From assembly GCF_018381315.1 (NCBI RefSeq), contig NZ_JAGZSD010000008.1, positions 1 to 64,000 on the forward strand: a DNA stretch of 64,000 nt, read 5' to 3'. Source of the DNA: Anaerostipes sp. GTDB lineage: Bacteria > Bacillota > Clostridia > Lachnospirales > Lachnospiraceae. This document shows positions 42,315 through 51,827 of this stretch, one piece after another (the stretch's first letter is position 1; every line of letters begins with the position of its first letter). The notes beneath the pieces are model-generated. The model saw only the letters and a program-made list of their open reading frames with translations. It was not told where the DNA came from and did no database searches. The translations under genes were made by a program, and so were the position numbers.

Positions 42315-43064
42315 CTATTTCTGGGTAATGTCTGTCTCAACCACAGAGATCGCATCCAGCGACATCTTCATGATCTCTTTTACTTCCTCCTCAGTCATGG
42401 AAAGCTCATCGGCAAGTTCCTTTGCAGTCGCTTCCCTTCCTAAATCCTTTGCCAGATATCTGGCTGCCTCATCAAGACGGTTCGCTTTTACTGCCATCTG
42501 CTCTCCCATGGAATCTGCATTTGTCTGTTCTGAAACGGCTGCCTTAATTGCTGCCTCGGCAGACGCCTTCAGAAATTCTTCCGCTTTCCGGGGATCTTTT
42601 TCATCTAATTCATAAACAGCCTCTATAAGTCCCATGTTGCCTTCCTGGACCAGATCCCCAAGCAAAACACCGCGTCCTGTATACTTTTTGGCAGTTAAAG
42701 ACACATCAGTGAGCAGACTCTCAATCAGTTCGTTTCTTACATCCTCCCCGCTGACGAGCCGGACAATCAAATCCCTGACGGTCTCCGGGTCAGATTCTCC
42801 CCTTTCTGCCAGTTCCTCCTCATAAAACCGGATAACCCCCGGCTCTGTCTCTTCTTCTGGCTGCTCCTTCTTGGGAATGCGGTCATAACCTTCCACACGG
42901 ACTCCCGCTTCCACAAAATAATCACAGAGCATTGCTTCAATCTCATCCGTTATGTCCATTCCTTCAAAGTATGATAAAATATCTTTCTTGCGGATTTTAT
43001 CGCCCCCGGCCTTTGCCACCTCCAGAAGCTCCTGCATTCCCTTTAAAAATAATTCTTTATCCAT
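42315..43064 (-). CDS. Truncated RpoD-like protein lacking promoter-recognition regions
   Basis: A 249-residue protein. The N-terminal 60 residues resemble RpoD region 1.1 (KKDILSYFEGMDITDEIEAML). Residues 125-150 keep the core-binding part of region 2 (YTGRGVLLGDLVQEGNMGLIEAV). Where RpoD has the aromatic promoter-melting helix the sequence is EEFLKASAEAAIKAAVSEQ. Residues about 195-245 match region 3 (LAKDLGREATAKELADELSMTEEEVKEIMKMSLD). Region 4 is absent. It could bind RNA polymerase core without selecting promoters, but this is inference. GGAG precedes the ATG. It lies between dgt and uppP. Confidence 0.75.
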   Translation of the reverse strand: MDKELFLKGMQELLEVAKAGGDKIRKKDILSYFEGMDITDEIEAMLCDYFVEAGVRVEGYDRIPKKEQPEEETEPGVIRFYEEELAERGESDPETVRDLIVRLVSGEDVRNELIESLLTDVSLTAKKYTGRGVLLGDLVQEGNMGLIEAVYELDEKDPRKAEEFLKASAEAAIKAAVSEQTNADSMGEQMAVKANRLDEAARYLAKDLGREATAKELADELSMTEEEVKEIMKMSLDAISVVETDITQK

Positions 43065-43073
43065 GTAATTCTC

Positions 43074-43901
43074 CTATTTCAAAAACATAAAATATCCGAT
43101 GACCAGGATACCAAGTATAATCCGGTAAACACCGAATGCTTTAAAGTCATGCCGCTTTACATATCCCATCAAAAACTTAATTGCAATGATGGATACCAGA
43201 AAAGAAACAATCATTCCTACCGCCAGTACAATCAGCTCAGTTCCGGTAAATGCAAAGCCAAATTTTACGATCTTTAAAAGGCTTGCGCCGAACATAACCG
43301 GTATTCCAAGGAAGAAAGAAAACTCTGCCGCCACTGTCCTGGAGCATCCGATCAGGATTCCCCCGACGATCGTAGCTCCGGAACGGGAGGTTCCGGGGAT
43401 CAGTGCCAGTACCTGAAACACACCTATAACAAAGGCCATCCGGTATGTAAGCCCTTTCAGAGAATTCATCTCTCTTCTGTGTCTTCTCTCGTTATGGTTT
43501 TCAATGACAATAAATAAAATACCGTAGATAATCAGTGTTGCCGCAACCACTACAGGATTAAAAAACCGGTCATGAATAGCATCATCAAATAAAATGCCGA
43601 TGACAGCCGCCGGCAGGACTGCAATGATTACTTTATACCAGAGAACCATAGTCTCATGCTTCTGCGCCCTGTTTTTCTTCGGTGAGAGCGGGTTCAGTTT
43701 GTGAAAATAAAGCACAACCACCGCCATAATGGCACCCAGCTGAATCACCACGTCAAACATCTCCTTAAATGCTCCTGAGACGTTTAAGTTTATGAACTCA
43801 TCCACTAAGATCAAATGCCCTGTGCTGCTGATTGGGAGCCATTCCGTAATACCCTCCACAATTCCGAGAATGACGGTTTTTAAGATTAATATAAGATCCA
43901 T
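43074..43901 (-). CDS. uppP: Undecaprenyl-diphosphatase
   Basis: A 275-residue integral membrane enzyme recycling the lipid carrier of wall synthesis and giving low-level bacitracin resistance. The two catalytic motifs are EGITEWLPISSTGHLIL and PGTSRSGATIVGG. About eight hydrophobic helices. Its stop is 9 bases before the truncated sigma-like gene in the same direction. Confidence 0.95.
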   Translation of the reverse strand: MDLILILKTVILGIVEGITEWLPISSTGHLILVDEFINLNVSGAFKEMFDVVIQLGAIMAVVVLYFHKLNPLSPKKNRAQKHETMVLWYKVIIAVLPAAVIGILFDDAIHDRFFNPVVVAATLIIYGILFIVIENHNERRHRREMNSLKGLTYRMAFVIGVFQVLALIPGTSRSGATIVGGILIGCSRTVAAEFSFFLGIPVMFGASLLKIVKFGFAFTGTELIVLAVGMIVSFLVSIIAIKFLMGYVKRHDFKAFGVYRIILGILVIGYFMFLK

Positions 43902-43972
43902 GTCCTGTTCCTTTCAAAATAATATTTGAAAAGGGTGACTAGAAAAAATCCTATTCACCCTTCCTTCTTTCT

Positions 43973-44212
43973 CTATTCTTCATCTTCTCCGTCCTGAAGA
44001 ATCTTTACTTTGCCGCTTCTTATCTCCTCTACTGCTGTAGAAAGAGGCTTCTGTTCATCCGCATCTTCACTGAGGGGCATATCTCCTCCAATCAGCTGCC
44101 TTGCTCTTTTAGCGCTGGCAATAACCAGTGAATAGCGGCTGGTGATGATATTCTTGTCTTCATCATCTCCGTTGATGACCTGCATTAATTCTGAATATGA
44201 TGGGTGTAGCAT
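43973..44212 (-). CDS. rpoZ: RNA polymerase omega subunit
   Basis: A 79-residue protein with the omega motif SRYSLVIASAKRARQL and the N-terminal HPSYSELM. It assists beta' folding and assembly. It follows gmk after 14 bases, the conserved yicC-gmk-rpoZ order. AGGAGGAATCATATTT precedes the ATG. Confidence 0.95.
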   Translation of the reverse strand: MLHPSYSELMQVINGDDEDKNIITSRYSLVIASAKRARQLIGGDMPLSEDADEQKPLSTAVEEIRSGKVKILQDGEDEE

Positions 44213-44226
44213 AAATATGATTCCTC

Positions 44227-44841
44227 CTATAGGGTTTTTAAACCTTCCATTGTCTCTTTTACTAATTCCATGTTGTGCCTGCGCTCACATGCCTGTGCGG
44301 TGACAACCGCATGCACCTGATCCACACATACTTCCAGATCGTCATTGACGATAATATAATCATACTGGCACATATCCTCAGACTCTTCTACAGCTCTTAA
44401 AAGTCTCTTATGGATGACTTCCTCTGACTCCGTCCCTCTTCCGATCAGGCGGTTCTTAATCTCCTGGGCAGTAGGTGCCGTAATGAACACCAGAAGAGCA
44501 TCTTCGTACTGTTCTCTGATGGCAAAAGCTCCCTGTACTTCGATCTCCAGGATCACATTGTGCCCTGCATCCAGTTCTTCTTCTACAAACTTCCGCGGGG
44601 TGCCGTAAAAATTTTCAACGTATCTAGCATATTCTATAAATCCATTGTAGTCAATCAGGTTTCGGAAATCTTCTTCGGACTTAAAAAAATAATCTCTGCC
44701 GTCCACTTCCCCTTCTCTGGGCTTTCTCGTTGTTGCGGAGACGGATAAGCTGTAGCCGTATTTCTCCACCAGGCGTTTTGCCACTGTGCCTTTTCCAACG
44801 CCGGAAAATCCGGATAAGATGACCAATGCACCTTTTTTCAT
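44227..44841 (-). CDS. gmk: Guanylate kinase
   Basis: A 204-residue enzyme phosphorylating GMP to GDP. P-loop SGFSGVGKGTV at the N-terminus; GMP-binding TTRKPREGEVDGRDYFF and YARYVENFYGT. GGAGGAAAAACA precedes the ATG. In an operon with yicC upstream and rpoZ downstream. Confidence 0.97.
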   Translation of the reverse strand: MKKGALVILSGFSGVGKGTVAKRLVEKYGYSLSVSATTRKPREGEVDGRDYFFKSEEDFRNLIDYNGFIEYARYVENFYGTPRKFVEEELDAGHNVILEIEVQGAFAIREQYEDALLVFITAPTAQEIKNRLIGRGTESEEVIHKRLLRAVEESEDMCQYDYIIVNDDLEVCVDQVHAVVTAQACERRHNMELVKETMEGLKTL

Positions 44842-44853
44842 TGTTTTTCCTCC

Positions 44854-45735
44854 TTACTCAATGTTCTGAACCTGTTCTCTGACCTTTTCCACATTTGTCT
44901 TAAGCTCAATGGCGTGATTGGAAAGTTCCACGTCACTGGACTTGGACAAGATCGTGTTGGCCTCCCGGTTCATCTCCTGGGCAAGGAAATCCAGTTTTCT
45001 TCCGACACTGTCTTTCTCGTAAAGTTCTTCCTGCATCGCTTTGATATGGCTCTTAAAACGGACAATCTCCTCATCCACGGATATCTTATCTGCATATAAG
45101 GTTACTTCTGCGGCAATCCGGCTCTCATCCATAGCCGCATTTTCTAAAAATTCCTTAACCTTATCCTCCAGCTTTGTGCGGTACTCTTTGATAATAGACG
45201 GAGAACGCTCTGCGATAAACTCAATATCTTCTTCCATCTGTGCAAGCTTTCCTTCCATGTCCTCCAGAAGCCTTTTCCCTTCCACAGTCCTGGATTCCAC
45301 GAACTTCTCCCCTGCTTCTTTAACAGCCGCCTCAATCAGACTCCACCACTGGCTCTCATCGAACACCTCTTCCGTCAAAGACAGGACCTCGGGGAACTGG
45401 GACAGCCGCTCTGCCGTGATTGACACAGGAATACCAAACTCTTCTTCCATCTGATGAAAAGCATCCATGTATTCTTTTGCCATGGCGCGGTTATAGTGGA
45501 GACCTACGCTGGTCTCGGATAAATCTTCATATGATATGGACAGATCGACCTTCCCCCTGTTTGCAAACTGCTTGAACAGGCTGCGGACATCCGCCTCAAA
45601 CATAGTAAACTTTTTTGGAATCTTTAATGATATATCACAGTATCTGTGATTGACTGATTTCACCTCAACGGTGATCGTCTGATGGTTGTCATTGGATACG
45701 ACGCTGCGTCCAAATCCTGTCATGCTTCTAATCAT
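44854..45735 (-). CDS. yicC: YicC-family endoribonuclease
   Basis: A 293-residue YicC/YloC-type protein. The N-terminal MIRSMTGFGR and the C-terminal GRKLDFLAQEMNREANTILSKSSD are family hallmarks, with a long helical middle. Members are endoribonucleases. The start at 45735 follows family convention; the nine codons before it have no homology pattern. It lies 12 bases before gmk. Confidence 0.92.
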   Translation of the reverse strand: MIRSMTGFGRSVVSNDNHQTITVEVKSVNHRYCDISLKIPKKFTMFEADVRSLFKQFANRGKVDLSISYEDLSETSVGLHYNRAMAKEYMDAFHQMEEEFGIPVSITAERLSQFPEVLSLTEEVFDESQWWSLIEAAVKEAGEKFVESRTVEGKRLLEDMEGKLAQMEEDIEFIAERSPSIIKEYRTKLEDKVKEFLENAAMDESRIAAEVTLYADKISVDEEIVRFKSHIKAMQEELYEKDSVGRKLDFLAQEMNREANTILSKSSDVELSNHAIELKTNVEKVREQVQNIE

Positions 45736-45818
45736 TGGTCTATCTTCTTTCTGTGAATTCATTTGCCGGACGTAACGGCTGTTTCAATGTTTTATTATAC
45801 GAAAAACCGGCCGCCAAG

Positions 45819-46352
45819 TCAACGCCTTGCGGCCAATAGTTTATTGAGGCATTCCAGATAATGCAGAACCATTCCCTTCTTCATCGGGACAAAAAAGCCT
45901 GCATCCAGTTCTCCAAATTTAAAGTGCTTCGGTCCTCCGCCTTTTTGGCGGTTCCAGTACTTCATTGTCTCTTCAAAAGACAGGAAGTAGCATGCCTGCC
46001 TGTGCGTAAAATAAATCAGAAGAAAACTGATGCCGCCCTGCTTTTCAAACCTCTCCATAAATTCTATTTGATGCTCATGAATATTATGTAAAGGAAATAC
46101 GTCATTTCCGCATTCCTTGGCGTCAAAACAAATCGGATATCCCTGGACGGCTCCGATATAATCGACCGTACTTTTCTGGTCAAAGTACGCCAGGGTGATC
46201 TGCCTGCTGGCCTTATCAAACCTGACCGGCTTTATGGAGGTCGGTATTTTCTGGACCAGCGCCAGCCCCTGCTCTTTATACTTTTCATTGGTGTGGTTGA
46301 TCAGTTCCTCCAGAACCGATCCCCTCAGTCCTTTTAAATTCCAGGTTCCCAT
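45819..46352 (-). CDS. recU: Holliday junction resolvase RecU
   Basis: A 177-residue nuclease. Catalytic signs are STVDYIGAV and ICFDAKEC (Asp, Glu, Lys of the PD-(D/E)XK fold), with TWNLKGLRGSVLEELINHTN at the start. The ATG at 46352 is preceded by GGGAG and overlaps the end of the pseudouridine synthase gene by 19 bases. The 55 extra upstream codons of the open frame are shadow of that gene. Confidence 0.92.
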   Translation of the reverse strand: MGTWNLKGLRGSVLEELINHTNEKYKEQGLALVQKIPTSIKPVRFDKASRQITLAYFDQKSTVDYIGAVQGYPICFDAKECGNDVFPLHNIHEHQIEFMERFEKQGGISFLLIYFTHRQACYFLSFEETMKYWNRQKGGGPKHFKFGELDAGFFVPMKKGMVLHYLECLNKLLAARR

Positions 46353-47323
46353 ACTGCACTCCCAAACAATTCCTCTGCCGCCTTTACAAACAATTCCGGC
46401 ATCTGTGCGGTGACTGTCCTTCCGGACAGTTCCCTGCATCTTTTCATCCCCTCCGGAAATACAAGACAGCCGCAGTGCAGAAGCTGGTGCTTCACACCAA
46501 ACTTCTTTTTCATCCAAAGATTCACTTCCCTGTCCCCGTACTTGGTATCCCCAGCCAGAGGATACCCCATTTCTGACAAATGGACACGGATCTGATGGGT
46601 CTTTCCGGTAATCAGCTCAACTTTTAAAAGGGTAAAGCCACGGCCGCAGGCCACCGGCTCATATGCAGTTTCAATAAAACTCCCTTCCCCTTCTTTCTTA
46701 TCAGAAAAGGAAACTTTATTTTCCCTGCGGTCTTTGCTGATATATCCTGACCTCCGGCATCTGTCTTTGACCGTCCCTTTTACAATACAATAGTAATACT
46801 TTTTAACTGTGCGCTCCTTCAGCATTTCTGCCATAGTCTGAAGCCCTTCCAGAGATATTCCCGCGATCAGCAGTCCTGTTGTGTTTCTGTCCAGTCGGTT
46901 GCAGACTGACGGACGGAACAGCTCCAGATCAGACTCCTTTAAAATCCCATGCTCCAGGCAGTAAGGGACGATCAGTTCATTGACCGACACATCCGACGGC
47001 TTTGACTTCTGTGACAGCATGCCATACGGCTTATTAATAATCAGCACATTGGAATCCTGATAGGCCACTGACAGATCAGCTTTTTTCCGCTCGGTTTTCG
47101 GCTCCTCCCGAAAAGATGCAATGGTTGCATCCGCAAGGTAAATGCATACTACATCACCGGATTTCAGCTTTTCACTTCCGGAAGCTTTTTTCCCGTTCAG
47201 CTTGATGTTTTTTTTCCGGAGCATTTTATAAAGAAAGCTCTTGGGAGCCTTGTTCAAAAACTTTGCAAGAAGTTTGTCAAGGCGCTGTTCTTCTTCTCTT
47301 TCTGAAATCCTGATTTCTTTCAT
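46334..47323 (-). CDS. RluA-family pseudouridine synthase
   Basis: A 329-residue enzyme isomerising uridines in RNA. An S4-like RNA-binding domain is at residues 10-70 (RLDKLLAKFLNKAPKSFLYKMLRKKNIKLNG). The catalytic motif is NRLDRNTTGLLIAG, followed by TGKTHQIRVHLSEMGYPLAGDTKYG. The exact target (23S or tRNA) cannot be told. It overlaps recU and follows an SDR gene by 11 bases. Confidence 0.9.
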   Translation of the reverse strand: MKEIRISEREEEQRLDKLLAKFLNKAPKSFLYKMLRKKNIKLNGKKASGSEKLKSGDVVCIYLADATIASFREEPKTERKKADLSVAYQDSNVLIINKPYGMLSQKSKPSDVSVNELIVPYCLEHGILKESDLELFRPSVCNRLDRNTTGLLIAGISLEGLQTMAEMLKERTVKKYYYCIVKGTVKDRCRRSGYISKDRRENKVSFSDKKEGEGSFIETAYEPVACGRGFTLLKVELITGKTHQIRVHLSEMGYPLAGDTKYGDREVNLWMKKKFGVKHQLLHCGCLVFPEGMKRCRELSGRTVTAQMPELFVKAAEELFGSAVWEPGI

Positions 47324-47334
47324 GTGTTTTCCCT

Positions 47335-48093
47335 CTAATGAATCAGCCTGACGATCAGGCTGCTTGGAAGCAGCTTGCAGAGCACTCTCACAGCCTTCAT
47401 AGATATTCCGTAAACAGAGACTGCTCTGCCTTTTTTCACATCTTTGAGGGCTTTTTTCACAACCTTTTCCGGCTTTGCCATTACAAGCTTTTTGTATAGT
47501 TTCATTTCGTTTTTTTGATAGGCTGTATCAAAAAATTCTGTGTTTACCGGTCCCGGACACACGGCCGTCACAAAAATTTTTCTCTTCTTCAATTCCTGTC
47601 TCAAAGCCAAACTGTAATTCAGTACATAAGATTTTGTAGCTGCATACACTGCAAATCCCGGCTGAGGCGCAAAGGCCGCTGAGGATGCCACCTGAATAAT
47701 GCGGGCCTTCCTCGGCATGTACGGCAGCACAGCTCTGGTGATCCTCGTAAGTGCCATACAGTTCACCTTCAGCATCTGGTCCAGCAGTTCCTCATCCTGC
47801 CGGTCAAACATTCCGGCCAGTCCAAGTCCTGAACAGTTTGCCAGCACATAAACTTTTGGCTTTTCCTTGGCCAGAATACTTTTCATTCTTTGGATACTTT
47901 CTTTTTTTGAAAGATCCAGCGGAATCGGCCGGATCACAATATTGGATACCAGCACTCCCAGTTCTAAAAGGCGGTCCGCTCTCCTGGCCACTACCCAGAT
48001 TTCATCTAAAAATCCATGGCTTTTTGCTGTCTGCAGAACGAACTGTCTTCCAAGTCCTGAGGAAGCTCCTGTAATAATCGCAACTTTCTTCAT
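47335..48093 (-). CDS. Short-chain dehydrogenase/reductase (SDR)
   Basis: A 252-residue NAD(P)-dependent oxidoreductase. The cofactor motif TGASSGLGRQF is at the start. The catalytic YAATKSYV (Tyr, Lys) follows a Ser in SSAAFAPQ. The C-terminal segment AVRVLCKLLPSSLIVRLIH is hydrophobic, suggesting membrane association. Substrate unknown. GAGGTGATAAC precedes the ATG. Confidence 0.88.
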   Translation of the reverse strand: MKKVAIITGASSGLGRQFVLQTAKSHGFLDEIWVVARRADRLLELGVLVSNIVIRPIPLDLSKKESIQRMKSILAKEKPKVYVLANCSGLGLAGMFDRQDEELLDQMLKVNCMALTRITRAVLPYMPRKARIIQVASSAAFAPQPGFAVYAATKSYVLNYSLALRQELKKRKIFVTAVCPGPVNTEFFDTAYQKNEMKLYKKLVMAKPEKVVKKALKDVKKGRAVSVYGISMKAVRVLCKLLPSSLIVRLIH

Positions 48094-48113
48094 GTTATCA
48101 CCTCTCGTATCGC

Positions 48114-48779
48114 TTAAACTGATTGATAGGTTCCATTTATGATATCAAAGTAAGTGTCAATATAGTAATCAGCCAGTTCCCTCTTCTTGTCCGTCACTGC
48201 CTGGGAATAAGAATCCCTCACAGCACAGGTCGTCATATTGGCGTTATTTCCTGCCATAATGCCATATGGAATGTCTTCAAAAACTAAAATATGTTCCGGA
48301 GCCACTGAAAGCTTCTCAGCAGTTTTTAAGTAAACATCGGGAGCCGGTTTTCCTTTCGGCACTTCATTGGAAGTACAGATATACTGAAAATATTCTCCGA
48401 TGCCGTGAGCCTTCAGACATGCTTTTGTCAGTTCTCTGGAATTGCTGGTCGCAATGCCGAGCGGCAGACCTTTTTCTTTCAAAATATCCAGAAACTCTTT
48501 TGCTCCTTCTTTCAAAGGAATCTCATTCATGTACATTTCATATGCCATGCGGTTCCATGTATCTTTAATCTCCTCTGTTGTCAGGGGCAGCGTGAAATGG
48601 CTTTTAAAGTACTCCGCCGTTTCATTGAAGCTGAACCCTTCCAGCGCATCATTCAGCCCTTCCGGAACCTGAAATCCATACTGTCCTAAAAACCGTTCAT
48701 CGATCTCTTTCCAAATCCACATGGAATCTACCAGGGTTCCGTCCAAATCAAAAATAACTGCTTTTTTATCCTTCAGCAT
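48114..48779 (-). CDS. HAD-superfamily hydrolase, beta-phosphoglucomutase-like
   Basis: A 221-residue HAD phosphatase. Nucleophile motif DLDGTLVDSM; later ATSNSREL (motif II), KGKPAPDVY (motif III) and FEDIPYGIMAG (motif IV). The cap domain is alpha-helical, as in beta-phosphoglucomutases, but the substrate is open. The start at 48779 follows GGAGAACCA; the first ATG of the open frame overlaps the upstream gene's end. Confidence 0.88.
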   Translation of the reverse strand: MLKDKKAVIFDLDGTLVDSMWIWKEIDERFLGQYGFQVPEGLNDALEGFSFNETAEYFKSHFTLPLTTEEIKDTWNRMAYEMYMNEIPLKEGAKEFLDILKEKGLPLGIATSNSRELTKACLKAHGIGEYFQYICTSNEVPKGKPAPDVYLKTAEKLSVAPEHILVFEDIPYGIMAGNNANMTTCAVRDSYSQAVTDKKRELADYYIDTYFDIINGTYQSV

Positions 48780-49495
48780 TGGTTCTCCTTTAAACATCTG
48801 ATCTCTTCCTCTGTAAGTTCCCTGAACTGCCCGGGCGAAAGTTCCGGGTCCAGAACAAGCGGGCCCATAGCCAAACGCTTCAGTTCAAGTACCTGGCTTC
48901 CCACTGCCTCAAACATCCGCTTAATCTGATGGAACCTTCCTTCTGTGATAAATACCTCAGCAGACGAAACCTCTCCTGATTTAATGATTTCAAGCTTTGC
49001 GGGCTTTAAAGGCTTTTCGTCTCCGATATCCATCCCCGCTTCAAAAGCCTGCTGCTGCGCTCTTCCGATTTCCCCTGTTACAGTGACAGAGTATCGTTTC
49101 GTGACATGATGTTTGGGCGACAGCAGACAGTGGCCCAGTTCTCCGTCATTTGTAATCAGAAGGAGTCCTTCTGTGTCTTTATCCAGTCTTCCCACTGGAA
49201 ACATACCCTTTTTATGGATTCCTGGAATCAGGTCCATAACAGTTTCTTCTCTGGAATCCTTCGTTGCGGTGACCACGCCCTTAGGTTTGTTCATCATCAG
49301 GTACTCATACTCCCGGAACATAAGCTCTTTTCCGTCAAGTGTGACCTTATCCTGCCCCGGCACTACTTTAAATTCCGGCTTTTTCACAATTTCTTCTGCC
49401 GCCAGAACCTTTCCCTGCCGGATCAGTTTTTTTGCTTCACTTCTTGTACAGCCTGAAACCTCACATAAAAACTTGTCCAAACGCATTGCCTTCAT
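48773..49495 (-). CDS. 16S rRNA pseudouridine synthase (RsuA family)
   Basis: A 240-residue enzyme with an S4 domain (LDKFLCEVSGCTRSEAKKLIRQG) and catalytic VGRLDKDTEGLLLITNDG. ATG 49495 shares its A with the TGA of rsmF (TGATG), giving translational coupling, and GGAG lies nine bases upstream. The stop overlaps the HAD gene start by seven bases. Confidence 0.9.
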   Translation of the reverse strand: MKAMRLDKFLCEVSGCTRSEAKKLIRQGKVLAAEEIVKKPEFKVVPGQDKVTLDGKELMFREYEYLMMNKPKGVVTATKDSREETVMDLIPGIHKKGMFPVGRLDKDTEGLLLITNDGELGHCLLSPKHHVTKRYSVTVTGEIGRAQQQAFEAGMDIGDEKPLKPAKLEIIKSGEVSSAEVFITEGRFHQIKRMFEAVGSQVLELKRLAMGPLVLDPELSPGQFRELTEEEIRCLKENQC

Positions 49496-50856
49496 CACAT
49501 CCATCTCCATGACGGTGCATATTTGTTTTTTAACCGTCCTTTGGAAAGTTTCCCCCATCCGAGAGGATATCCCAAAACAGTGACAAGATACATACCGTCT
49601 TCCTTTTCATCTGAAAGAATTGTTTCACATTTCAGATACTTCATAAGCCGCTCATCGGAGAGACTTAAATCCAGTGTTCTTGCATATCCGTCTCCGGATA
49701 GTGCCATTGCCAGCACCTGGCTTGGCTCAAATCTTCTTTTTTTCATCTCTCCCAGCAGAAGGCCGTGCCTCAGTACTCTCAGCCCACTCAAATCGGGCAG
49801 ATCCTCCGGCGTGAGAATCAGTCTTCCTTTGTGCTCTTTTATGCGTTTCCTGTCCATTCTGATTGTGCATTCAGAGAGAAATTCCTCCGCCTCCGGGGAA
49901 ATCTTTGCACAGGGAGATTTCTGAGTTTTTCCTGCCGGCGCTGATTCCCCTTCCTTTTTCAGAAGTGCAAGAAAATGGCCCTCTCCCTTAATCTTATGCG
50001 GCCAGAGTCTGATACACTTCTTAACATCCGAACGGCCTGACAAAGTCCATTCCGGATGCCCCCTGTCAAACCCTTCTGCCTCTGGCATGTCTGCCAGAGA
50101 AAGCTCCGGCACCTGTTCCAGCAGATACTCGATCAGCTGCTCGTCCTCTTCCGGTGAAAAGGTACAGGTGGAATACAAGAGACAGCCTCCCGGCTTCAGC
50201 ATCTTAACTGCATCCAGAATGATTTCTCTCTGGATATTTACATAGGGTTCAATCCCGTATTCCGCCCAATTCCTGATCTCACTGCTGCCCTTCCTAAACA
50301 TTCCTTCCCCTGAACACGGGGCGTCCACTAATACTTTATCAAAATATTCATAGAATGCCGGCACCAGATTTTTCGGTTCCTCACTTACGATCACACTGTT
50401 GCTGATCCCGAACATCTCCAAGTTTTTAAGCAGAGCTTTTGTTCTTGTAATGCTGATATCATTGGATACAAGAATCCCTTCCCCCTGCAGTCTCGCTCCA
50501 AGTTCCGTAGATTTGCCTCCCGGAGCTGCACAGAGGTCCAGAACCTTATCTCCCGGCTTCACCGGCAGAAACGCCGCAGGTGCCATAGCACTCGGCTCCT
50601 GGATGTAGTAAAGCCCCGCATGATAAAACGGATGCTTTGCCGGCTGTTCTTTTGCTTCCACAAAAAAGCCATTTTTTGTCCATGGCACCGGCTCTGTCTT
50701 AAAAGGTGCTATTTTTTGAAATTCCTCTGCCGAAATCTTAGAGGTGTTTACACGGATGCCGTTCTGCTTTGGTCTTTGAAGGCATGCCTCATAATCGCTG
50801 TATTCTTCTCCCAGAAGAGACTTCATCTTCTCAACGAATAACTGTGGTAGTTCCAT
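49495..50856 (-). CDS. rsmF: RsmF-like rRNA (cytosine-C5) methyltransferase
   Basis: A 453-residue NOL1/NOP2/Sun-family enzyme. SAM motif VLDLCAAPGGKST; the two catalytic cysteines are in VDAPCSGEGMFRK and LYSTCTFSPEEDEQLIEYL. The C-terminal PUA-like/RsmF domain ends in VLGYPLGWGKLSKGRLKNKY. It is coupled to the downstream rsuA-like gene. Confidence 0.92.
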   Translation of the reverse strand: MELPQLFVEKMKSLLGEEYSDYEACLQRPKQNGIRVNTSKISAEEFQKIAPFKTEPVPWTKNGFFVEAKEQPAKHPFYHAGLYYIQEPSAMAPAAFLPVKPGDKVLDLCAAPGGKSTELGARLQGEGILVSNDISITRTKALLKNLEMFGISNSVIVSEEPKNLVPAFYEYFDKVLVDAPCSGEGMFRKGSSEIRNWAEYGIEPYVNIQREIILDAVKMLKPGGCLLYSTCTFSPEEDEQLIEYLLEQVPELSLADMPEAEGFDRGHPEWTLSGRSDVKKCIRLWPHKIKGEGHFLALLKKEGESAPAGKTQKSPCAKISPEAEEFLSECTIRMDRKRIKEHKGRLILTPEDLPDLSGLRVLRHGLLLGEMKKRRFEPSQVLAMALSGDGYARTLDLSLSDERLMKYLKCETILSDEKEDGMYLVTVLGYPLGWGKLSKGRLKNKYAPSWRWM

Positions 50857-50864
50857 AATTTCTC

Positions 50865-51668
50865 CTATGACAGGCTCTGCGCGCGGTAGCCTTCCGCAAT
50901 GATATCCAGCTGCTTGTTGAAATGGATCAGCTGTTCCATATCCCCTGTCTCATATATTTTGTAAAACTCATCCTGTATCTTAATCACTTCCTGTTTATTG
51001 GCAACTTTATATAAATTCTGCATCGTTGACAGAATCTCTGAAACAATATTTGCCTTTTTCCGGAAAGAATTCTGCGCATCCATGATCTCATCTCTGACAA
51101 TGGACATCTCTTTATCCAGCACCACAATAGCATCTGCCGCATTCATCAGCTTATCTGTGATATGCTCCGGAATGTTCTCCTTATACTTATACTGAAGGGA
51201 ATGCTCTACCGTGGCCCAGAAATTCATAGCCAGGGTACGGATCTGTATCTCTGCCTGAATCCTTTTCTTGCCGTAGATCGTATCCACGTCATAATAAATA
51301 ATAACGTGATAACTCCGGTATCCGCTGTCTTTTGCCTTTGTGATATAGTCCTTTTTCGTTTTGATCTCCATATCCGAGCGCTGCTCAATGATCTCAACCA
51401 CCCGGTCAATATCCTCCACGAACTGACAAATGACCCGAATGCCTGCAATGTCCTCCAGATCTGTCTCTATTTCATTTATGTTTATTTTCTTTCTCTGCAT
51501 CTTATCAAGAATGCTGGAAATACTCTTTACTCTGCCGTCCACCTGTTCAATCGGTGAATAACGGCCTGCAGTCCTATACTCATTCATGATGTGTACGAAC
51601 TTCAGCTTTAATTCTTCCACAGCTAAGTCGTAAGGGCAAAGGATCTCTCTCCACATCTGTAATTCCAT
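50865..51668 (-). CDS. relQ: Small alarmone synthetase (RelQ/YjbM-like GTP pyrophosphokinase)
   Basis: A 267-residue single-domain (p)ppGpp synthetase without HD hydrolase or regulatory domains. Substrate-binding residues appear in DSGYRSYHVIIYYD and in ERQIRT-like AEIQIRTLAMNFWATVEHSL. The C-terminal 70 residues are helical, as in tetrameric SAS proteins. ATG 51668 lies after GGGAGGTGTTGGCA. It adds a stringent-response input independent of ribosome-bound Rel. Confidence 0.9.
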   Translation of the reverse strand: MELQMWREILCPYDLAVEELKLKFVHIMNEYRTAGRYSPIEQVDGRVKSISSILDKMQRKKININEIETDLEDIAGIRVICQFVEDIDRVVEIIEQRSDMEIKTKKDYITKAKDSGYRSYHVIIYYDVDTIYGKKRIQAEIQIRTLAMNFWATVEHSLQYKYKENIPEHITDKLMNAADAIVVLDKEMSIVRDEIMDAQNSFRKKANIVSEILSTMQNLYKVANKQEVIKIQDEFYKIYETGDMEQLIHFNKQLDIIAEGYRAQSLS

Positions 51669-51827
51669 TGCCAACACCTCCCTTAATCTATATTAATATA
51701 TTATACCATACCTTGCCGTGCGAAGCACGCTCATCCGAAGGATTTATAATGCGGGATGCCCTGCGGCCGCCAAAAGATCTGAAACACCACCTTTTGTTTG
51801 GAGGTCCCTCATCTAAGAGGGCTGTTC

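Noticed and set aside
45735..45762. Upstream start for yicC at 45762
   Set aside because: Family members start MIRSMTGFGR; the extra nine codons show no homology.
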